DNA from: Nitrosomonas sp.
GTDB lineage: Bacteria > Pseudomonadota > Gammaproteobacteria > Burkholderiales > Nitrosomonadaceae
Assembly: GCA_019745325.1 (NCBI GenBank)
Contig: JAIETK010000005.1
Span: 1-64,000 of the forward strand
DNA: 64,000 nt
Direction: 5' to 3'
Positions 1 to 8,821 of this stretch are shown here, piece after piece. Made by a program: the position numbers and the translations under genes. Under the pieces are notes generated by a model. The model did no database searches and was not told the origin of the DNA. It worked only from the letters and a program-made list of their open reading frames with translations. Position 1 is the first letter of the stretch, and each line of letters opens with the position of its first letter.

Positions 1-50
1 GAGACCAATCGGTCATTTTGATGAACGTAACTAACACCCTGTTTATTATG

Positions 51-85
51 GGTCTTAGTTGGTCTTGAGTGGTCTGGGTGAGACC
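51..85. repeat. Three 10-bp tandem GGTCT repeats beside a tRNA 3' end
   Basis: Three consecutive 10-bp units start with GGTCT (51-60, 61-70, 71-80). The inverted form GAGACC lies at 80-85 and again at 1-6. They sit just outside the 3' end of the tRNA-Ser gene, where tRNA-targeting integrases often leave attachment and arm-binding sites. No integrase is visible, because the window begins here. The function is unknown; an old integration boundary is one reading. Confidence 0.4.
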
Positions 86-91
86 TTAAAC

Positions 92-183
92 TGGCGGAGA
101 AGGCGGGATTCGAACCCGCGGTACGGTTTGAGCCGTACACACGCTTTCCAGGCGTGCACCTTCAGCCGCTCGGTCACTTCTCC
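92..183 (-). tRNA. tRNA-Ser (anticodon GGA)
   Basis: Read on the minus strand, this folds as a class II tRNA. The acceptor stem GGAGAAG pairs with CTTCTCC, and a G discriminator and an encoded CCA follow. The anticodon loop CTGGAAA contains GGA, which reads serine UCC/UCU codons. There is a long variable arm (GTACGGCTC...ACCGTACC region) and a standard T-loop GGTTCGAATCC. The long variable arm is diagnostic of serine, leucine or tyrosine tRNAs, and the anticodon decides for serine. Confidence 0.96.
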
Positions 184-266
184 AGGTAAATTCGGCAAGG
201 GGGCAAAGAATAAACCAGATATCATTTTCGGGCAAATTTGTTTTTGCAGCGGCTACGTGATCACGG

Positions 267-734
267 TTATTCGAGGAATTTCCAGGCCGAGAAAGTCGCG
301 CCTTGTCCGATAGTGGCGCCGTTCGGCTTTTGTATCGTCCAAATGGTCGCTTGTTCGACCAGGAAGCGCTTGCCGCTGCTGGAAATCCGGATGCCGCGAT
401 AGTCCGCGATATACCCCTGGGTTTTTGCTTGTTCCAGCATGCGGGCGCGTTCTTCGCGGTTGGGCGGTTCGGCGGTGAGGCGTGACGGTGTTTGCGTGAA
501 TTGCCGCCAATTCATTTCCCATAACGCCAGCGCTGTTTGATTGCCGTAATTTAACACCGGATCCGCTTCGGTACCATGCGATGCGACGACAAACGGGCTA
601 TGGAACAGCCGTTGCGCTTGTTCGAGCGGTGTGCCGCTGCGCTCGATGAGTTCGTGCCGGAGCCAATGGGCGTAGCTGTCGAGCAGGTATTGGCACCACT
701 GTACGACCGGAGGATTGCGCCATTCATGTTCCAT
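267..734 (-). CDS. MEKHL domain-containing protein
   Basis: A 155-residue soluble protein. It has the PAS-like arrangement of the MEKHL family, with conserved stretches such as NYGNQTALALWEMNW and a C-terminal WTIQKPNGATIGQGATF segment. MEKHL domains occur alone in bacteria and at the C-terminus of plant HD-ZIP III factors; no biochemical role is established for the bacterial form. The gene stands alone between the tRNA and nadB on the same strand. No signal peptide or membrane segment is seen. Confidence 0.8.
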   Translation of the reverse strand: MEHEWRNPPVVQWCQYLLDSYAHWLRHELIERSGTPLEQAQRLFHSPFVVASHGTEADPVLNYGNQTALALWEMNWRQFTQTPSRLTAEPPNREERARMLEQAKTQGYIADYRGIRISSSGKRFLVEQATIWTIQKPNGATIGQGATFSAWKFLE

Positions 735-806
735 GACCGCTCAAGCAATTACCGGTAACGGAGGGCAATGGAAGGTGCAATGGCAATCGGTGCGATACAT
801 GGTTTT

Positions 807-2402
807 CTAACCGTTTTTTTGGAGAATGGTATTGTGCGCTTTGGGTAAAGTTGCGGGGTAGTCTTTGCTGAAGTGCAAGCCGCGGCTTTCGTGGCGGAGC
901 ATCGCGCAGCGCACGATCAAATCGGCGCTGTCGACCAGATTGCGCAGCTCCAGCAAATCGCTGGTGACGCGGAAATTCGTATAATACTCATTGATTTCTT
1001 CGCGCAGCAGCTCGATTCTGCGTTGCGCGCGCTGCAACCGTTTCGTGGTGCGCACGATGCCGACATAGTTCCACATAAAGCGGCGCAGTTCATCCCAATT
1101 GTGCGCGATGACAATTTCTTCGTCCGCATCGGTAACGCGGCTTTCGTCCCAGCCGGGGAGCGCCGGCAATCCATTCGCGGGTTGATTGATAATAGCCTCG
1201 CTGGCCGCTTGCGCCAGCACCACGCATTCGAGTAGAGAATTGCTGGCCAGGCGATTAGCGCCGTGCAGCCCGGTATGCGCGGTTTCGCCGATGGCGTAGA
1301 GATTGCTCAAATCGGTTCTGCCTTGCTGGTCGGTCACAACGCCGCCGCATGTGTAATGCGCGGCTGGCACAACCGGTATCGGTTCCCGGGTGATGTCGAT
1401 GCCCAATTCCAAGCAACGGCCGTAAATCGTCGGAAAATGCTCTTTCAAGAAATCCGCCGGTTTGTGCGAGATATCCAGATAAACGCAATCTAGGCCGCGT
1501 TTTTTCATTTCAAAGTCGATGGCGCGCGCGACGATGTCACGGGGTGCGAGCTCTGCGCGTTCATCATGGCGGGGCATAAAACGATCGCCGTTGGGCAGCT
1601 TCAATAAACCGCCTTCGCCGCGAACGGCTTCGCTGATTAAGAAAGACTTAGCATGCGGATGATAAAGGCAGGTCGGATGGAATTGAATGAATTCCATATT
1701 GGCGATTCTGCAACCGGCGCGCCAGCCCATTGCGATACCGTCGCCGGTGGCAGTGTCCGGGTTGGTGGTATAGAGATAAACCTTGTTCGCGCCGCCAGTC
1801 GCCAATACCGTGTTTTGCGCCGTAAAGGTCAGCACCCTGTCTTTTTTCTTGTCGAGAACGTAAGCGCCGAAACAGCGTTTCTGCCCGGCATGCGGGCGAT
1901 CCGGCAGCTTGTCGCTGGTGATCAGATCGATCGCGATATGCTGTTCTAGTATGCTGATATTCGGATGCGCGCGGATTCGCTCGAGCAACGCCTGTTGCAC
2001 CGCTTTGCCGGTGGCATCGCCGCTGTGAATGATCCGCCGCGTGCTGTGGCCGCCTTCCTGGGTGAGGTGATATCCGGTCCCGTTGCTTGGGTCGGCAGTA
2101 AAAGCAACGCCTTCATCGATCAACCAATGAATCGCAGCCGCTGCATGTTCGGCAATAAACCGGGTGATTGCTTCATCGCATAAACCGGCTCCGGCAATCA
2201 AGGTGTCTTGTACATGTTGCGCGGGAGAATCTTCATGCGATAAAGCCGCTGCAATCCCGCCTTGCGCCCATGAACTGGCGCCGGATTCCGCAGTTTGCTT
2301 GGTGACAATACAGACTTTCTGCTGTTTGGCCAGATGCAATGCCAGGGAAAATCCAGCCAGCCCGCTGCCGATAATGAGCGTATCGAAATAGTTGTTCAGC
2401 AT
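807..2402 (-). CDS. nadB: L-aspartate oxidase NadB
   Basis: A 531-residue flavoprotein that oxidises L-aspartate to iminoaspartate, the first step of de novo NAD biosynthesis (followed by NadA). The N-terminus carries the FAD-binding dinucleotide motif GSGLAG (residues 12-17). Further along are the family stretches [12 protein letters not shown] (about 43-54), [10 protein letters not shown] and [11 protein letters not shown], and a C-terminal helical succinate-dehydrogenase-like domain. The length is normal for the family. It starts with ATG, and no nadA or nadC lies beside it. The NAD genes nadE and nadK lie elsewhere in this window. Confidence 0.96.
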   Translation of the reverse strand: MLNNYFDTLIIGSGLAGFSLALHLAKQQKVCIVTKQTAESGASSWAQGGIAAALSHEDSPAQHVQDTLIAGAGLCDEAITRFIAEHAAAAIHWLIDEGVAFTADPSNGTGYHLTQEGGHSTRRIIHSGDATGKAVQQALLERIRAHPNISILEQHIAIDLITSDKLPDRPHAGQKRCFGAYVLDKKKDRVLTFTAQNTVLATGGANKVYLYTTNPDTATGDGIAMGWRAGCRIANMEFIQFHPTCLYHPHAKSFLISEAVRGEGGLLKLPNGDRFMPRHDERAELAPRDIVARAIDFEMKKRGLDCVYLDISHKPADFLKEHFPTIYGRCLELGIDITREPIPVVPAAHYTCGGVVTDQQGRTDLSNLYAIGETAHTGLHGANRLASNSLLECVVLAQAASEAIINQPANGLPALPGWDESRVTDADEEIVIAHNWDELRRFMWNYVGIVRTTKRLQRAQRRIELLREEINEYYTNFRVTSDLLELRNLVDSADLIVRCAMLRHESRGLHFSKDYPATLPKAHNTILQKNG

Positions 2403-2720
2403 TAAACAGATAAAAATTTCAATTAATTTAAGCTATCTTTGTCAAGCGGAGCGATCACGCTCCACTATTGCCGCAGGCTCCAGGCGGCAAACATAATCGC
2501 TATGTTGTACCGGAGAAGAATCGTAACACGATAAACCGCCGCCTAGGGATATTTAGGCGAATGATGAAATGGCGAATGACGAGTTTCGATGTTGCAGAGT
2601 CAACCGGCTGTTGGTAAATCACACTAACCTAACACAGTTTATTATTATCAGCCTTGTGTGTTAAAGGTAGTAAGGTAAAATGATAAACAAATAAAATCTT
2701 CAACAAATTGACAGTGGACG
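2403..2720. other. Intergenic region with two short hairpins
   Basis: No gene is recognised. Two small perfect hairpins are visible: GGAGCG/CGCTCC at 2448-2463 with a 4-nt loop, and CGCCTA/TAGGCG at 2540-2559. Neither is followed by a T-run, so neither is a convincing intrinsic terminator. The region separates two divergent genes, nadB and the methyltransferase, and should hold both promoters. Confidence 0.5.
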
Positions 2721-3599
2721 ATGGAAATAACGACTAGCATTTATCATGGAGATAGCCAGGAGCAATTAAAACATCTCCCTGAAAATTCAGTGGATCTGAT
2801 AGTTACATCTCCACCATATGCCGACCAACGAAAAAATACCTATGGCGGTATCCATCATGATCGCTACGTTGAATGGTTTCTGCCTATTTCCGGGCAATTA
2901 TTGCGCGTTCTCAAACCGACAGGGACTTTTGTTCTGAACATAAAGGAAAAAGTGGTGGATTGTGAGCGCAGTACCTATGTGATGGAACTTGTTCTTGAAA
3001 TGCGCAAGCAAGGGTGGTTGTGGACGGAAGAGTTTATTTGGCACAAGAAGAATTGTTACCCCGGCAAGTGGCCTAACCGTTTCCGCGATGCCTGGGAAAG
3101 ACTGCTGCAATTCAATAAAAATAAAAAATTCAATATGTATCAGGAAGAAGTCATGGTGCCAATGGGCGATTGGGCGCAATCCAGGCTTAAGAATTTATCG
3201 GATACCGATAAAGTCCGGGATAACTCGAAAGTCGGTAGCGGTTTTGGGAAGAATATTTCGAATTGGCTCGTTAGGGATAAAGCATATCCGACCAACGTTT
3301 TGCATTTGGCGACCGAGTGCGGCAATAAGAATCATAGCGCGGCATTTCCGGAAGAATTACCGGAATGGTTCATAAAACTTTTTACCAAAGAAAACGATAC
3401 GGTGCTTGATCCATTCATGGGTTCCGGAACGACACTATTTGCCGCGAACCGGATGAAACGAAATTCGATCGGGATTGATATTGTGCCTGAATATTGTGAA
3501 ATGGTGAGACAGCGATTGCAACCCGTCGAGTTATATCTATTGGAAACAGAAGCAGCGTATGAAAAAGTTGATATTAAAGGACGTGTCCCGGTACGTTGA
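2721..3599 (+). CDS. Type II DNA methyltransferase (beta-class, N4-cytosine or N6-adenine)
   Basis: A 292-residue modification enzyme. The catalytic motif TSPPY is near the N-terminus (residues 29-33) and the SAM-binding motif DPFMGSGTT near the C-terminus (230-238). This order, motif IV before motif I, is that of beta-class methyltransferases. SPPY is compatible with either N4-cytosine or N6-adenine methylation, and the target sequence cannot be read from the gene. The downstream restriction gene begins inside its 3' end with a 41-nt overlap, which implies coupled translation and a genuine restriction-modification pair. Confidence 0.93.
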   Translation: MEITTSIYHGDSQEQLKHLPENSVDLIVTSPPYADQRKNTYGGIHHDRYVEWFLPISGQLLRVLKPTGTFVLNIKEKVVDCERSTYVMELVLEMRKQGWLWTEEFIWHKKNCYPGKWPNRFRDAWERLLQFNKNKKFNMYQEEVMVPMGDWAQSRLKNLSDTDKVRDNSKVGSGFGKNISNWLVRDKAYPTNVLHLATECGNKNHSAAFPEELPEWFIKLFTKENDTVLDPFMGSGTTLFAANRMKRNSIGIDIVPEYCEMVRQRLQPVELYLLETEAAYEKVDIKGRVPVR

Positions 3600-4311
3600 A
3601 CAAAACATCGGGATTTTTCACCAGAAACGCATCCAGAGTCTGGATGGATTAAAATTATCGCAAGTTCTGAAGCGCAAAAATCCCTATCTTTTCAAAGCAA
3701 AATATGTGTTGACCGCGGAACAGATAGTCAAAAGTTTGGTGGATGCACACATATCCTCCAATGAAGAAACGGTATTTGGCGACTGGCTGGAAGGGCTTGC
3801 CGTTTTTATCAATGAAAAGGTATACAGCGGGCGTAAATCGGGTATAACCGGGATTGACTTGGAATTCGATAGCGATGGTGTCAGAAATATCGTGACCATC
3901 AAATCAGGACCGAACTGGGGAAATAGTTCGCAAATTGCCAAAATGGTTGCAGATTTTAAAACCGCCAAAAAAACACTGAGAACCAGTAATTCGCGGCTAA
4001 ATGTCGTCGCGGTAAATGGTTGTTGTTACGGGAGGGATAACAAACCCGATAAAGGGGATTATTTCAAATACTGCGGCCAGCGTTTCTGGGAATATATTTC
4101 CGGCGATAGTGAGTTGTTCACGGAGATCGTGGAGCCGCTGGGGTTTCAGGCAAAAGAAAAGAATGACGGCTTTGTACAATCGTATTCGCAGATGATTAAT
4201 AAATTCACCAAAGAATTTGCCAACTTGTTCTGTAACGATAGTGGTGCAATTGAATGGGACGAGCTGGTGAGATTTAATTCCGCAGTAGCGGATTCGAAGA
4301 AAATGAAGTGA
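3559..4311 (+). CDS. Type II restriction endonuclease, PmeII-like family
   Basis: A 250-residue protein that overlaps the end of the methyltransferase gene. The segment GIDLEF...VTIKSGPNWG (residues 98-120) resembles a PD-(D/E)XK nuclease core, with D100 and K115 as candidate metal and catalytic residues. The usual second acid is not obvious (T113-I-K115), so the active site assignment is tentative. The general sequence pattern (IKSGPNWGNSSQI, VNGCCYGRD) recalls the PmeII group of type II enzymes. The gene pairing supports cleavage of the site protected by its neighbour. It ends close to the convergent yaeQ gene. Confidence 0.8.
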   Translation: MKKLILKDVSRYVEQNIGIFHQKRIQSLDGLKLSQVLKRKNPYLFKAKYVLTAEQIVKSLVDAHISSNEETVFGDWLEGLAVFINEKVYSGRKSGITGIDLEFDSDGVRNIVTIKSGPNWGNSSQIAKMVADFKTAKKTLRTSNSRLNVVAVNGCCYGRDNKPDKGDYFKYCGQRFWEYISGDSELFTEIVEPLGFQAKEKNDGFVQSYSQMINKFTKEFANLFCNDSGAIEWDELVRFNSAVADSKKMK

Positions 4312-4324
4312 CTTCAGTGAATGA

Positions 4325-4858
4325 TCATGCTTTCAACGTAACCCAATTTACCTCGCATTCCCCCGCTTCCGCCGCTACAAACGCCGATTCACCGCTGATC
4401 GTGACGGAAATATCCATCGTTCGTTGCGCCAACGCCGCCAATGCTTGAATGTGCGGCCAATCAAACCGGAAGACGGTGGCGGTCAGCGGAGCAAAACTGG
4501 CTTGTTCTTGTATCCACCAGATATTCGATTTGGAATTGAAGCTGTACACTTTGACGGTTTGTGCAATGCGGGTGGCTTTTTTAATGCGCTCCGGCGCGGG
4601 CTCGCCGATGTCGATCCATAAACCGATCCGGCCATCCGGGGTATGCTTCCACAGGTCGGGTTCATTCGCGGTACTCAGGCCTTTAGTGAACAACAGCGAT
4701 TCCTCGGCGTTGATGCAAAACGCGAGCATGCGCGCCATCATGCGTTCCAGTGTTTCGGAAGGGTGCTGAGCAACCGTCAGGTTGAACGTGTCGTAATAAT
4801 TGCGATTGAGATCGGTCAGCGCAATTTTGAATTTATAAATAGTCGGTTTTAATGCCAT
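4325..4858 (-). CDS. yaeQ: YaeQ family protein
   Basis: A 177-residue protein with the full YaeQ pattern: an N-terminal TIYKFKIALTDLNRNYYDTF beta segment, ERMMARMLAFCINAE, and the core LWIDIGEPAPERIKKATRIA followed by VKVYSF. The family has a PD-(D/E)XK-like fold; the E. coli protein has been linked to transcription antitermination in suppressor screens, but its biochemical activity is unsettled. Length is normal. It is convergent with the restriction gene, with only 13 nt between the stop codons. Confidence 0.92.
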   Translation of the reverse strand: MALKPTIYKFKIALTDLNRNYYDTFNLTVAQHPSETLERMMARMLAFCINAEESLLFTKGLSTANEPDLWKHTPDGRIGLWIDIGEPAPERIKKATRIAQTVKVYSFNSKSNIWWIQEQASFAPLTATVFRFDWPHIQALAALAQRTMDISVTISGESAFVAAEAGECEVNWVTLKA

Positions 4859-4952
4859 GGATTTACCGGGAGCGTTATGAATGCCGCCGCGCTACAATCG
4901 ATCTGAACTCTTGATTCCAGATCAAACAATTATTCTTAATTTTCTAAAAAAC

Positions 4953-5252
4953 TCAGTGCCCTGCGGCTTCTACATGAAGTTTTAGACCGAGTGCTTTAAT
5001 GACTTTAAGGATGGTGGCGAGACTTGGGTTGCCGTCTCCCGACAAAGCCTTATAAAGGCTCTCCCGTCCAAGTCCGGTATCATGCGCAAGCTGGCTCATG
5101 CCGCGTGCTTTGGCGATGGTGCCGATTGCTTTGGCGATAAAGGCGGCGTCGTCACCGGCTTCTTCAAAGCAAGCTTGCAGATAGAGCACCATGTCTTCTT
5201 CGGTTTTTAGGTGTTCGGCGCTATCCCAATCCCGTATTCTGATTTCTTTCAC
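4953..5252 (-). CDS. XRE-family antitoxin of a RelE/HigB-type module
   Basis: A 99-residue helix-turn-helix protein of the 'addiction module antidote' family. It has an acidic N-terminal part (RDWDSAEHLKTEEDM) and a C-terminal HTH (ARGMSQLAHDTGLGRESLYKALSGDGNPSLATILKV). It would bind and neutralise the toxin encoded immediately upstream and repress the operon. The start is a GTG 3 nt after the toxin stop codon. The toxin-first order is common for this HigBA-like group. Confidence 0.88.
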   Translation of the reverse strand: MKEIRIRDWDSAEHLKTEEDMVLYLQACFEEAGDDAAFIAKAIGTIAKARGMSQLAHDTGLGRESLYKALSGDGNPSLATILKVIKALGLKLHVEAAGH

Positions 5253-5255
5253 CGG

Positions 5256-5561
5256 TCATTCTCCTATTTTTCGTGCCAATTCAAGCGCTGTTTCGATATC
5301 CCGTTGCTGTGTTGATTTGTCGCCACCCGCCAGCAACAAAAAAACTGCCATGCCGGCCTGTTTGTAATACACCCGGTATCCGGCGCCGGCATGGATGCGC
5401 ATTTCGAATACGCCTTCGCCAACTGATCCGCAATCACCGAAATTACCATCCTCCGCGCGGTCGATTCTCACCTGAATTCGCGATTTGGCTACGCGATCCT
5501 TCAGTGAAGAGAACCAATCATCGAAAATTTCGGTGGTTTTGATCGTGTTTATAGCCGGCAT
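5256..5561 (-). CDS. RelE/ParE superfamily toxin (addiction module killer protein)
   Basis: A 101-residue protein of the killer family often paired with XRE antidotes. Typical features are FDDWFSSLKDRVAKSRIQVRIDRAEDGNFGD near the N-terminus and the core MRIHAGAGYRVYYKQAG, followed by FLLLAGGDKSTQQRDIETALEL. Members are predicted mRNA interferases. It lies directly upstream of its antitoxin with a 3-nt gap. It starts at ATG. Confidence 0.88.
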   Translation of the reverse strand: MPAINTIKTTEIFDDWFSSLKDRVAKSRIQVRIDRAEDGNFGDCGSVGEGVFEMRIHAGAGYRVYYKQAGMAVFLLLAGGDKSTQQRDIETALELARKIGE

Positions 5562-5663
5562 TGTATCCCATTATATACAGATATCAATCCAAACATTTGG
5601 CAAAGCCGGTGCGTTGCCGAGGCTATCGAAAGAAACAGCATAGTTCATGCTGATTTCCTGTAA

Positions 5664-7268
5664 TTACTCAATTCCCTGCGAACGCAAATAATCCTCGTAA
5701 TCGCCCTTGAAGTCGCGGATGCCGTCCGGCGTCATTTCCAGGATGCGGGTAGCCAGCGAAGAGACGAATTCGCGGTCGTGGGAGATGAAAATCAGCGTGC
5801 CGGTATACCGTTCCAGCGCGCTGTTCAGCGATTCGATCGATTCCATGTCCAGGTGATTGGTCGGTTCGTCCATCAACAAAACGTTCGGTTTTTGCAGGAT
5901 CAGCTTGCCGAACAGCATGCGGCCTTGTTCTCCGCCGGAAATGACTTTCGTGGATTTTTTGATGTCATCACCGGAAAACAATAATCGGCCGAGCGTACCG
6001 CGAATCGTTTGATCGTCGTCGCTGCCTCGCCGCCACTGATCCATCCATTCCATCAATGACAAGTCTTCCGCGAAATCGGCCGCATGGTCTTGCGGGAAAT
6101 AGCCGGGGCGCGCCTTGTCGGTCCATTTGATCTCGCCGGAATCCGGCGCGAGATCGCCCGCCAGGCAACGCAGCAGCGTGGTTTTGCCGATACCGTTCGG
6201 GCCGATGATGGCGACTTTCTCGCCAGCTTCGATATTCAGGCTGAAATTCTCGAACAGCGGTTTGTCCATGCCGGGAAAATGCTTGCCGATGGCTTGAATG
6301 GAAACGGCTAGGCGATGCAATTTTTCCTTGTCGTGAAATTCAAAGCGGATGAACGGATACTGGCGGCTGGACGGCTTGACGTCTTCCAGCTTGATTTTCT
6401 CGATTTGCCGCGCGCGGCTGGTAGCCTGCCGGGCTTTCGACGCGTTGGCGGAGAAGCGGCTGACAAACGATTGCAAGTCGGCGATCTGCGCTTTTTTCTT
6501 GGCGTTATCGGCCAGCATGCGTTCGCGCGCCTGGGTCGAAGCGGTCATGTAATCGTCGTAGTTACCGGGGTAGATGCGCAACTCGCCGTAATCCAGATCG
6601 GCCATGTGCGTGCACACGCTGTTCAAAAAATGTCGGTCGTGCGAGATGATGATAATGGTGTTCTTGCTGGCGTTGATGACATCCTCCAGCCAGCGGATGG
6701 TATTAATGTCAAGGTTATTGGTCGGCTCATCCAGCAGCAGGATGTCGGGGTTGGAAAACAACGCCTGCGCCAGCAGCACGCGCAATTTGTAACCCGGCGC
6801 GATGGCGCTCATTAATCCCTGGTGCTGGGCAGTGGAGATGCCAACGCCGAGCAACAGCTCTCCGGTGCGCGCTTCAGCGGAATAACCATCCAACTCGGCG
6901 AACTCGGACTCCAATTCGGCGGCGCGCATGTAATCGTCCTCAGTCGCCTCTGGGTTGGCGTAAATCGCGTCGCGCTCCTGCTTGATGCGCCATAAATCCG
7001 CGTGCCCCATCATCACCGTATCGATCACCAGACAATCTTCAAACGCAAATTGATCCTGGCGTAACTTGCCCACCCGCTCGCCACTATCCACCGAGACATT
7101 ACCAGCCGTCGGTTCCAGGTCGCCGCCGAGAATCTTCATGAACGTCGATTTGCCGCAACCGTTCGCGCCGATCAACCCATAGCGGTTACCCCCGCCAAAT
7201 TTAACGGAAACGTTCTCAAATAGCGGCTTAGCGCCGAATTGCATGGTGATATTGGCGGTTGTAATCAA
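5664..7268 (-). CDS. ybiT: ABC-F family ATPase, YbiT type
   Basis: A 534-residue soluble protein with two ABC ATPase domains and no membrane segment, as in ABC-F factors that act on the ribosome. Walker A motifs are GANGCGKST (first domain) and GPNGIGKTT (second). Both Walker B regions read [11 protein letters not shown] or [11 protein letters not shown]. The second signature is SGGEQGRM; the first is the degenerate APGYKLRV form usual in YbiT. An arm and linker region of about 60 residues lies between the domains. The start codon appears to be TTG. YbiT is a translation factor rather than a transporter; its exact role is not settled. Confidence 0.93.
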   Translation of the reverse strand: MITTANITMQFGAKPLFENVSVKFGGGNRYGLIGANGCGKSTFMKILGGDLEPTAGNVSVDSGERVGKLRQDQFAFEDCLVIDTVMMGHADLWRIKQERDAIYANPEATEDDYMRAAELESEFAELDGYSAEARTGELLLGVGISTAQHQGLMSAIAPGYKLRVLLAQALFSNPDILLLDEPTNNLDINTIRWLEDVINASKNTIIIISHDRHFLNSVCTHMADLDYGELRIYPGNYDDYMTASTQARERMLADNAKKKAQIADLQSFVSRFSANASKARQATSRARQIEKIKLEDVKPSSRQYPFIRFEFHDKEKLHRLAVSIQAIGKHFPGMDKPLFENFSLNIEAGEKVAIIGPNGIGKTTLLRCLAGDLAPDSGEIKWTDKARPGYFPQDHAADFAEDLSLMEWMDQWRRGSDDDQTIRGTLGRLLFSGDDIKKSTKVISGGEQGRMLFGKLILQKPNVLLMDEPTNHLDMESIESLNSALERYTGTLIFISHDREFVSSLATRILEMTPDGIRDFKGDYEDYLRSQGIE

Positions 7269-7340
7269 AGCGGATACCTGCGGATGATAGTTGCTAGAAA
7301 GGGGCGCACATTCTAAACGTTTTTCAATGAAATTGCTGGG

Positions 7341-7534
7341 TTATGGTGGGTGTTAATATCAATTGCACGAAACCGAGGTTGAAGGGTATGCTTTGGGAGT
7401 ATGGAATTTTCGAGTATGGGTCTAAAACCTTCTGGCGATATCTTGCGATGAGACTTAAGGCTGTGACAAATCTATAAAGAATAAGGGGATAAAATGAGTG
7501 CTACAGGATTAACTATTACACTTGACGTAGTATG
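7341..7534. repeat. Dispersed repeat, copy 1 (upstream of HNH/Nmad2 module)
   Basis: This segment aligns over its whole length with 11994-12196. Shared stretches include GGGTATGCTT, TGGAATTTT, GGGTCTAAA, CCTTCTGGC, CTTGCGATGA and CTTGACGT. The similarity ends inside a 20-codon ORF (7494-7556) just upstream of the defence-like genes. It could be a common upstream control region, the end of a mobile element, or a decayed coding fragment. One frame (from the ATG at 7389) reads GSKTFWRYLAM here, and a similar GSKAFWQ-stop-LAM in the other copy. Confidence 0.75.
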
Positions 7535-7556
7535 GCTATCATTCCATGATAGTTAA
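7494..7556 (+). CDS. Conserved 20-residue leader-like small ORF, copy 1
   Basis: ATG to TAA, 20 codons, with AAGGGG placed 6 nt before the start. The product begins MSATGLTITLDV. A second ORF of exactly the same length with the same T-x-L-x-ITLDV core lies at 12159-12221 in the other copy of the repeat. Conservation of length, start and core despite base changes argues for translation, perhaps as a leader peptide that controls the downstream nuclease gene (start at 7635). The alternative is the preserved 5' end of a lost gene. A hairpin CTATCA/TGATAG overlaps its 3' end. Confidence 0.45.
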   Translation: MSATGLTITLDVVWLSFHDS

Positions 7557-7634
7557 TGGTAGTTGGAACGCATCATAGTCAATCGCTATGTCAGATTCCT
7601 CGAGCTCCTACCATCGTAACTATACTATTACCAA

Positions 7635-8030
7635 GTGACAAAACCGAAACGTCAAGCTCGGGCCAAATGCAATACCACAAAGGGTTCATGTCACTACTGC
7701 GGTGAACTGAAAACCTTCACTATTGATCACGTTGTTCCAAGAGTAAGGGGAGGTGCCGATTCAAGAGAGAATCTCGTGTTGGCCTGCTATTGGTGCAACA
7801 TGTCCAAAGGTGGACAACTACTCGAAGAGTGGCGTTTCTCGATCGCAAAAAAGTTGGCCGGATGGCCTGAGTTTCGTCCAATGCAAATTGAATGGCTTCG
7901 TTCACATGGTTTCGATCCAGAGTCAATCGCAACCGCTTTGCTTCCGCAGGCGAAGTTTGCTTTTGAGGGTGGTAGCACTCTGAAGCAGTGGTCATCTAAT
8001 GCAAAGCACAAGAGAGAAAATTCATTCTGA
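7635..8030 (+). CDS. HNH endonuclease
   Basis: A 131-residue HNH nuclease. The zinc ligands are CHYC (C19, C22) and CYWC (C51, C54). The catalytic core is [11 protein letters not shown] (D31, H32), followed by [16 protein letters not shown], the usual beta-beta-alpha metal layout. The best start is a GTG without a clear ribosome site, so the true N-terminus could be a few codons upstream, where the frame stays open. The gene is followed 69 nt later by an Nmad2-like gene on the same strand. The pair probably forms a defence or nucleotide-modification-linked module; this is inference. Confidence 0.85.
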   Translation: MTKPKRQARAKCNTTKGSCHYCGELKTFTIDHVVPRVRGGADSRENLVLACYWCNMSKGGQLLEEWRFSIAKKLAGWPEFRPMQIEWLRSHGFDPESIATALLPQAKFAFEGGSTLKQWSSNAKHKRENSF

Positions 8031-8099
8031 TTCATTGGTTTACTGGGACTGTGCGAAAAACTGCGCAGACCGGTTACTTCTTTGTCGGGTAATAATGTC

Positions 8100-8708
8100 A
8101 TGAAGCTTTATTCATACGTTGTTGATCATGATCACGGACTGTCGCCAAATCCAGCGGATGGTTTTTGTACTCTTGTGCACTGCAAATTTAATAAATCTGG
8201 GAAGCGCAAGAATATCGTCGAAATGGCAAAGATAGGAGACTGGGTACTTGGAACGGGTGGACAAAACTTGGAGAGCGCTGGGAATGGAAAAGTTGTTTAT
8301 CTCATGCGCGTTGATGAAACGCTCTCTTTTGCGGACTTCCTTAAAGATTCGCGTTTTTATGGGCGCGCAGATCAATGTGATCGAGGTGAGAGTAATACTG
8401 TAGCTCTTATCTCAAAACACTTTTATTATTTTGGTCGGGATGCGATAGATATTCCACTTCAATTTTGCAACTTGCAGATTGAGAAAAAAGGCCCAGGATA
8501 CCGTTCCGATCTGCCGCCGCAACAAATTGAGCGACTAATTGCTTGGTTTCAGAGAAATAAAAAAATTGGAATTCTCGGAGAACCATGTTCTCCTATTCAC
8601 TGCTATATGCAGTCTTCACAATTAGTTTGCCCATCTGCTTGTGTTAAGCCGCGTAAGGCGGAAGCTGAAAGCATTCCGCCGAATGAGCCTGATGATGGCA
8701 CTGGATGA
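8100..8708 (+). CDS. Nmad2-like (nucleotide modification associated) protein
   Basis: A 202-residue protein. Its N-terminus MKLYSYVVDHDHGLSPNP..G.CTL.HCK, followed by GDWVLGTGG and KVVYLMRVDE, matches my recollection of the Nmad2 domain, which is found beside nucleotide-modifying and restriction genes. I chose the ATG at 8100 because it restores the family start MKLYSY; a TTG at 8082 is in frame. The last 18 or so residues (KPRKAEAESIPPNEPDDGTG region) are encoded by a dispersed hairpin repeat also present at 9326 and 10234, so the native C-terminus was probably replaced or extended by that insertion. Confidence 0.7.
   Translation: MKLYSYVVDHDHGLSPNPADGFCTLVHCKFNKSGKRKNIVEMAKIGDWVLGTGGQNLESAGNGKVVYLMRVDETLSFADFLKDSRFYGRADQCDRGESNTVALISKHFYYFGRDAIDIPLQFCNLQIEKKGPGYRSDLPPQQIERLIAWFQRNKKIGILGEPCSPIHCYMQSSQLVCPSACVKPRKAEAESIPPNEPDDGTG
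8646..8700. repeat. Short hairpin repeat, copy 1
   Basis: Contains the pattern CCGCGTAAGGCGG followed by AAGCTGAAAGCATTCCGCCG. The same roughly 40-bp unit recurs at 9326-9376 and 10234-10272, with a CCGC-N5-GCGG stem at its head. This copy supplies the 3' coding end of the Nmad2-like gene. Confidence 0.75.
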
Positions 8709-8749
8709 TAGATTGACGCCGGTTTTGATTTGACGGATCATCCTCCGAG

Positions 8750-8804
8750 CATTCGTCCTATGAAGCTTCATCGTGTCCGCCGAATTAATCAGCACTTTCT
8801 TAAA
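8750..8804. repeat. Partial right end of the 150-bp miniature element
   Basis: The sequence ends CCGAATTAATCAGCACTTTC, followed by TTAAA. It matches the right inverted end and neighbouring bases of the full elements at 11172, 28246 and 36574. The left half is missing. It follows directly on the short hairpin repeat, so this intergenic stretch is a composite of two repeat families. Confidence 0.65.
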
Positions 8805-8821
8805 CTCAATGGAGATAGGAC

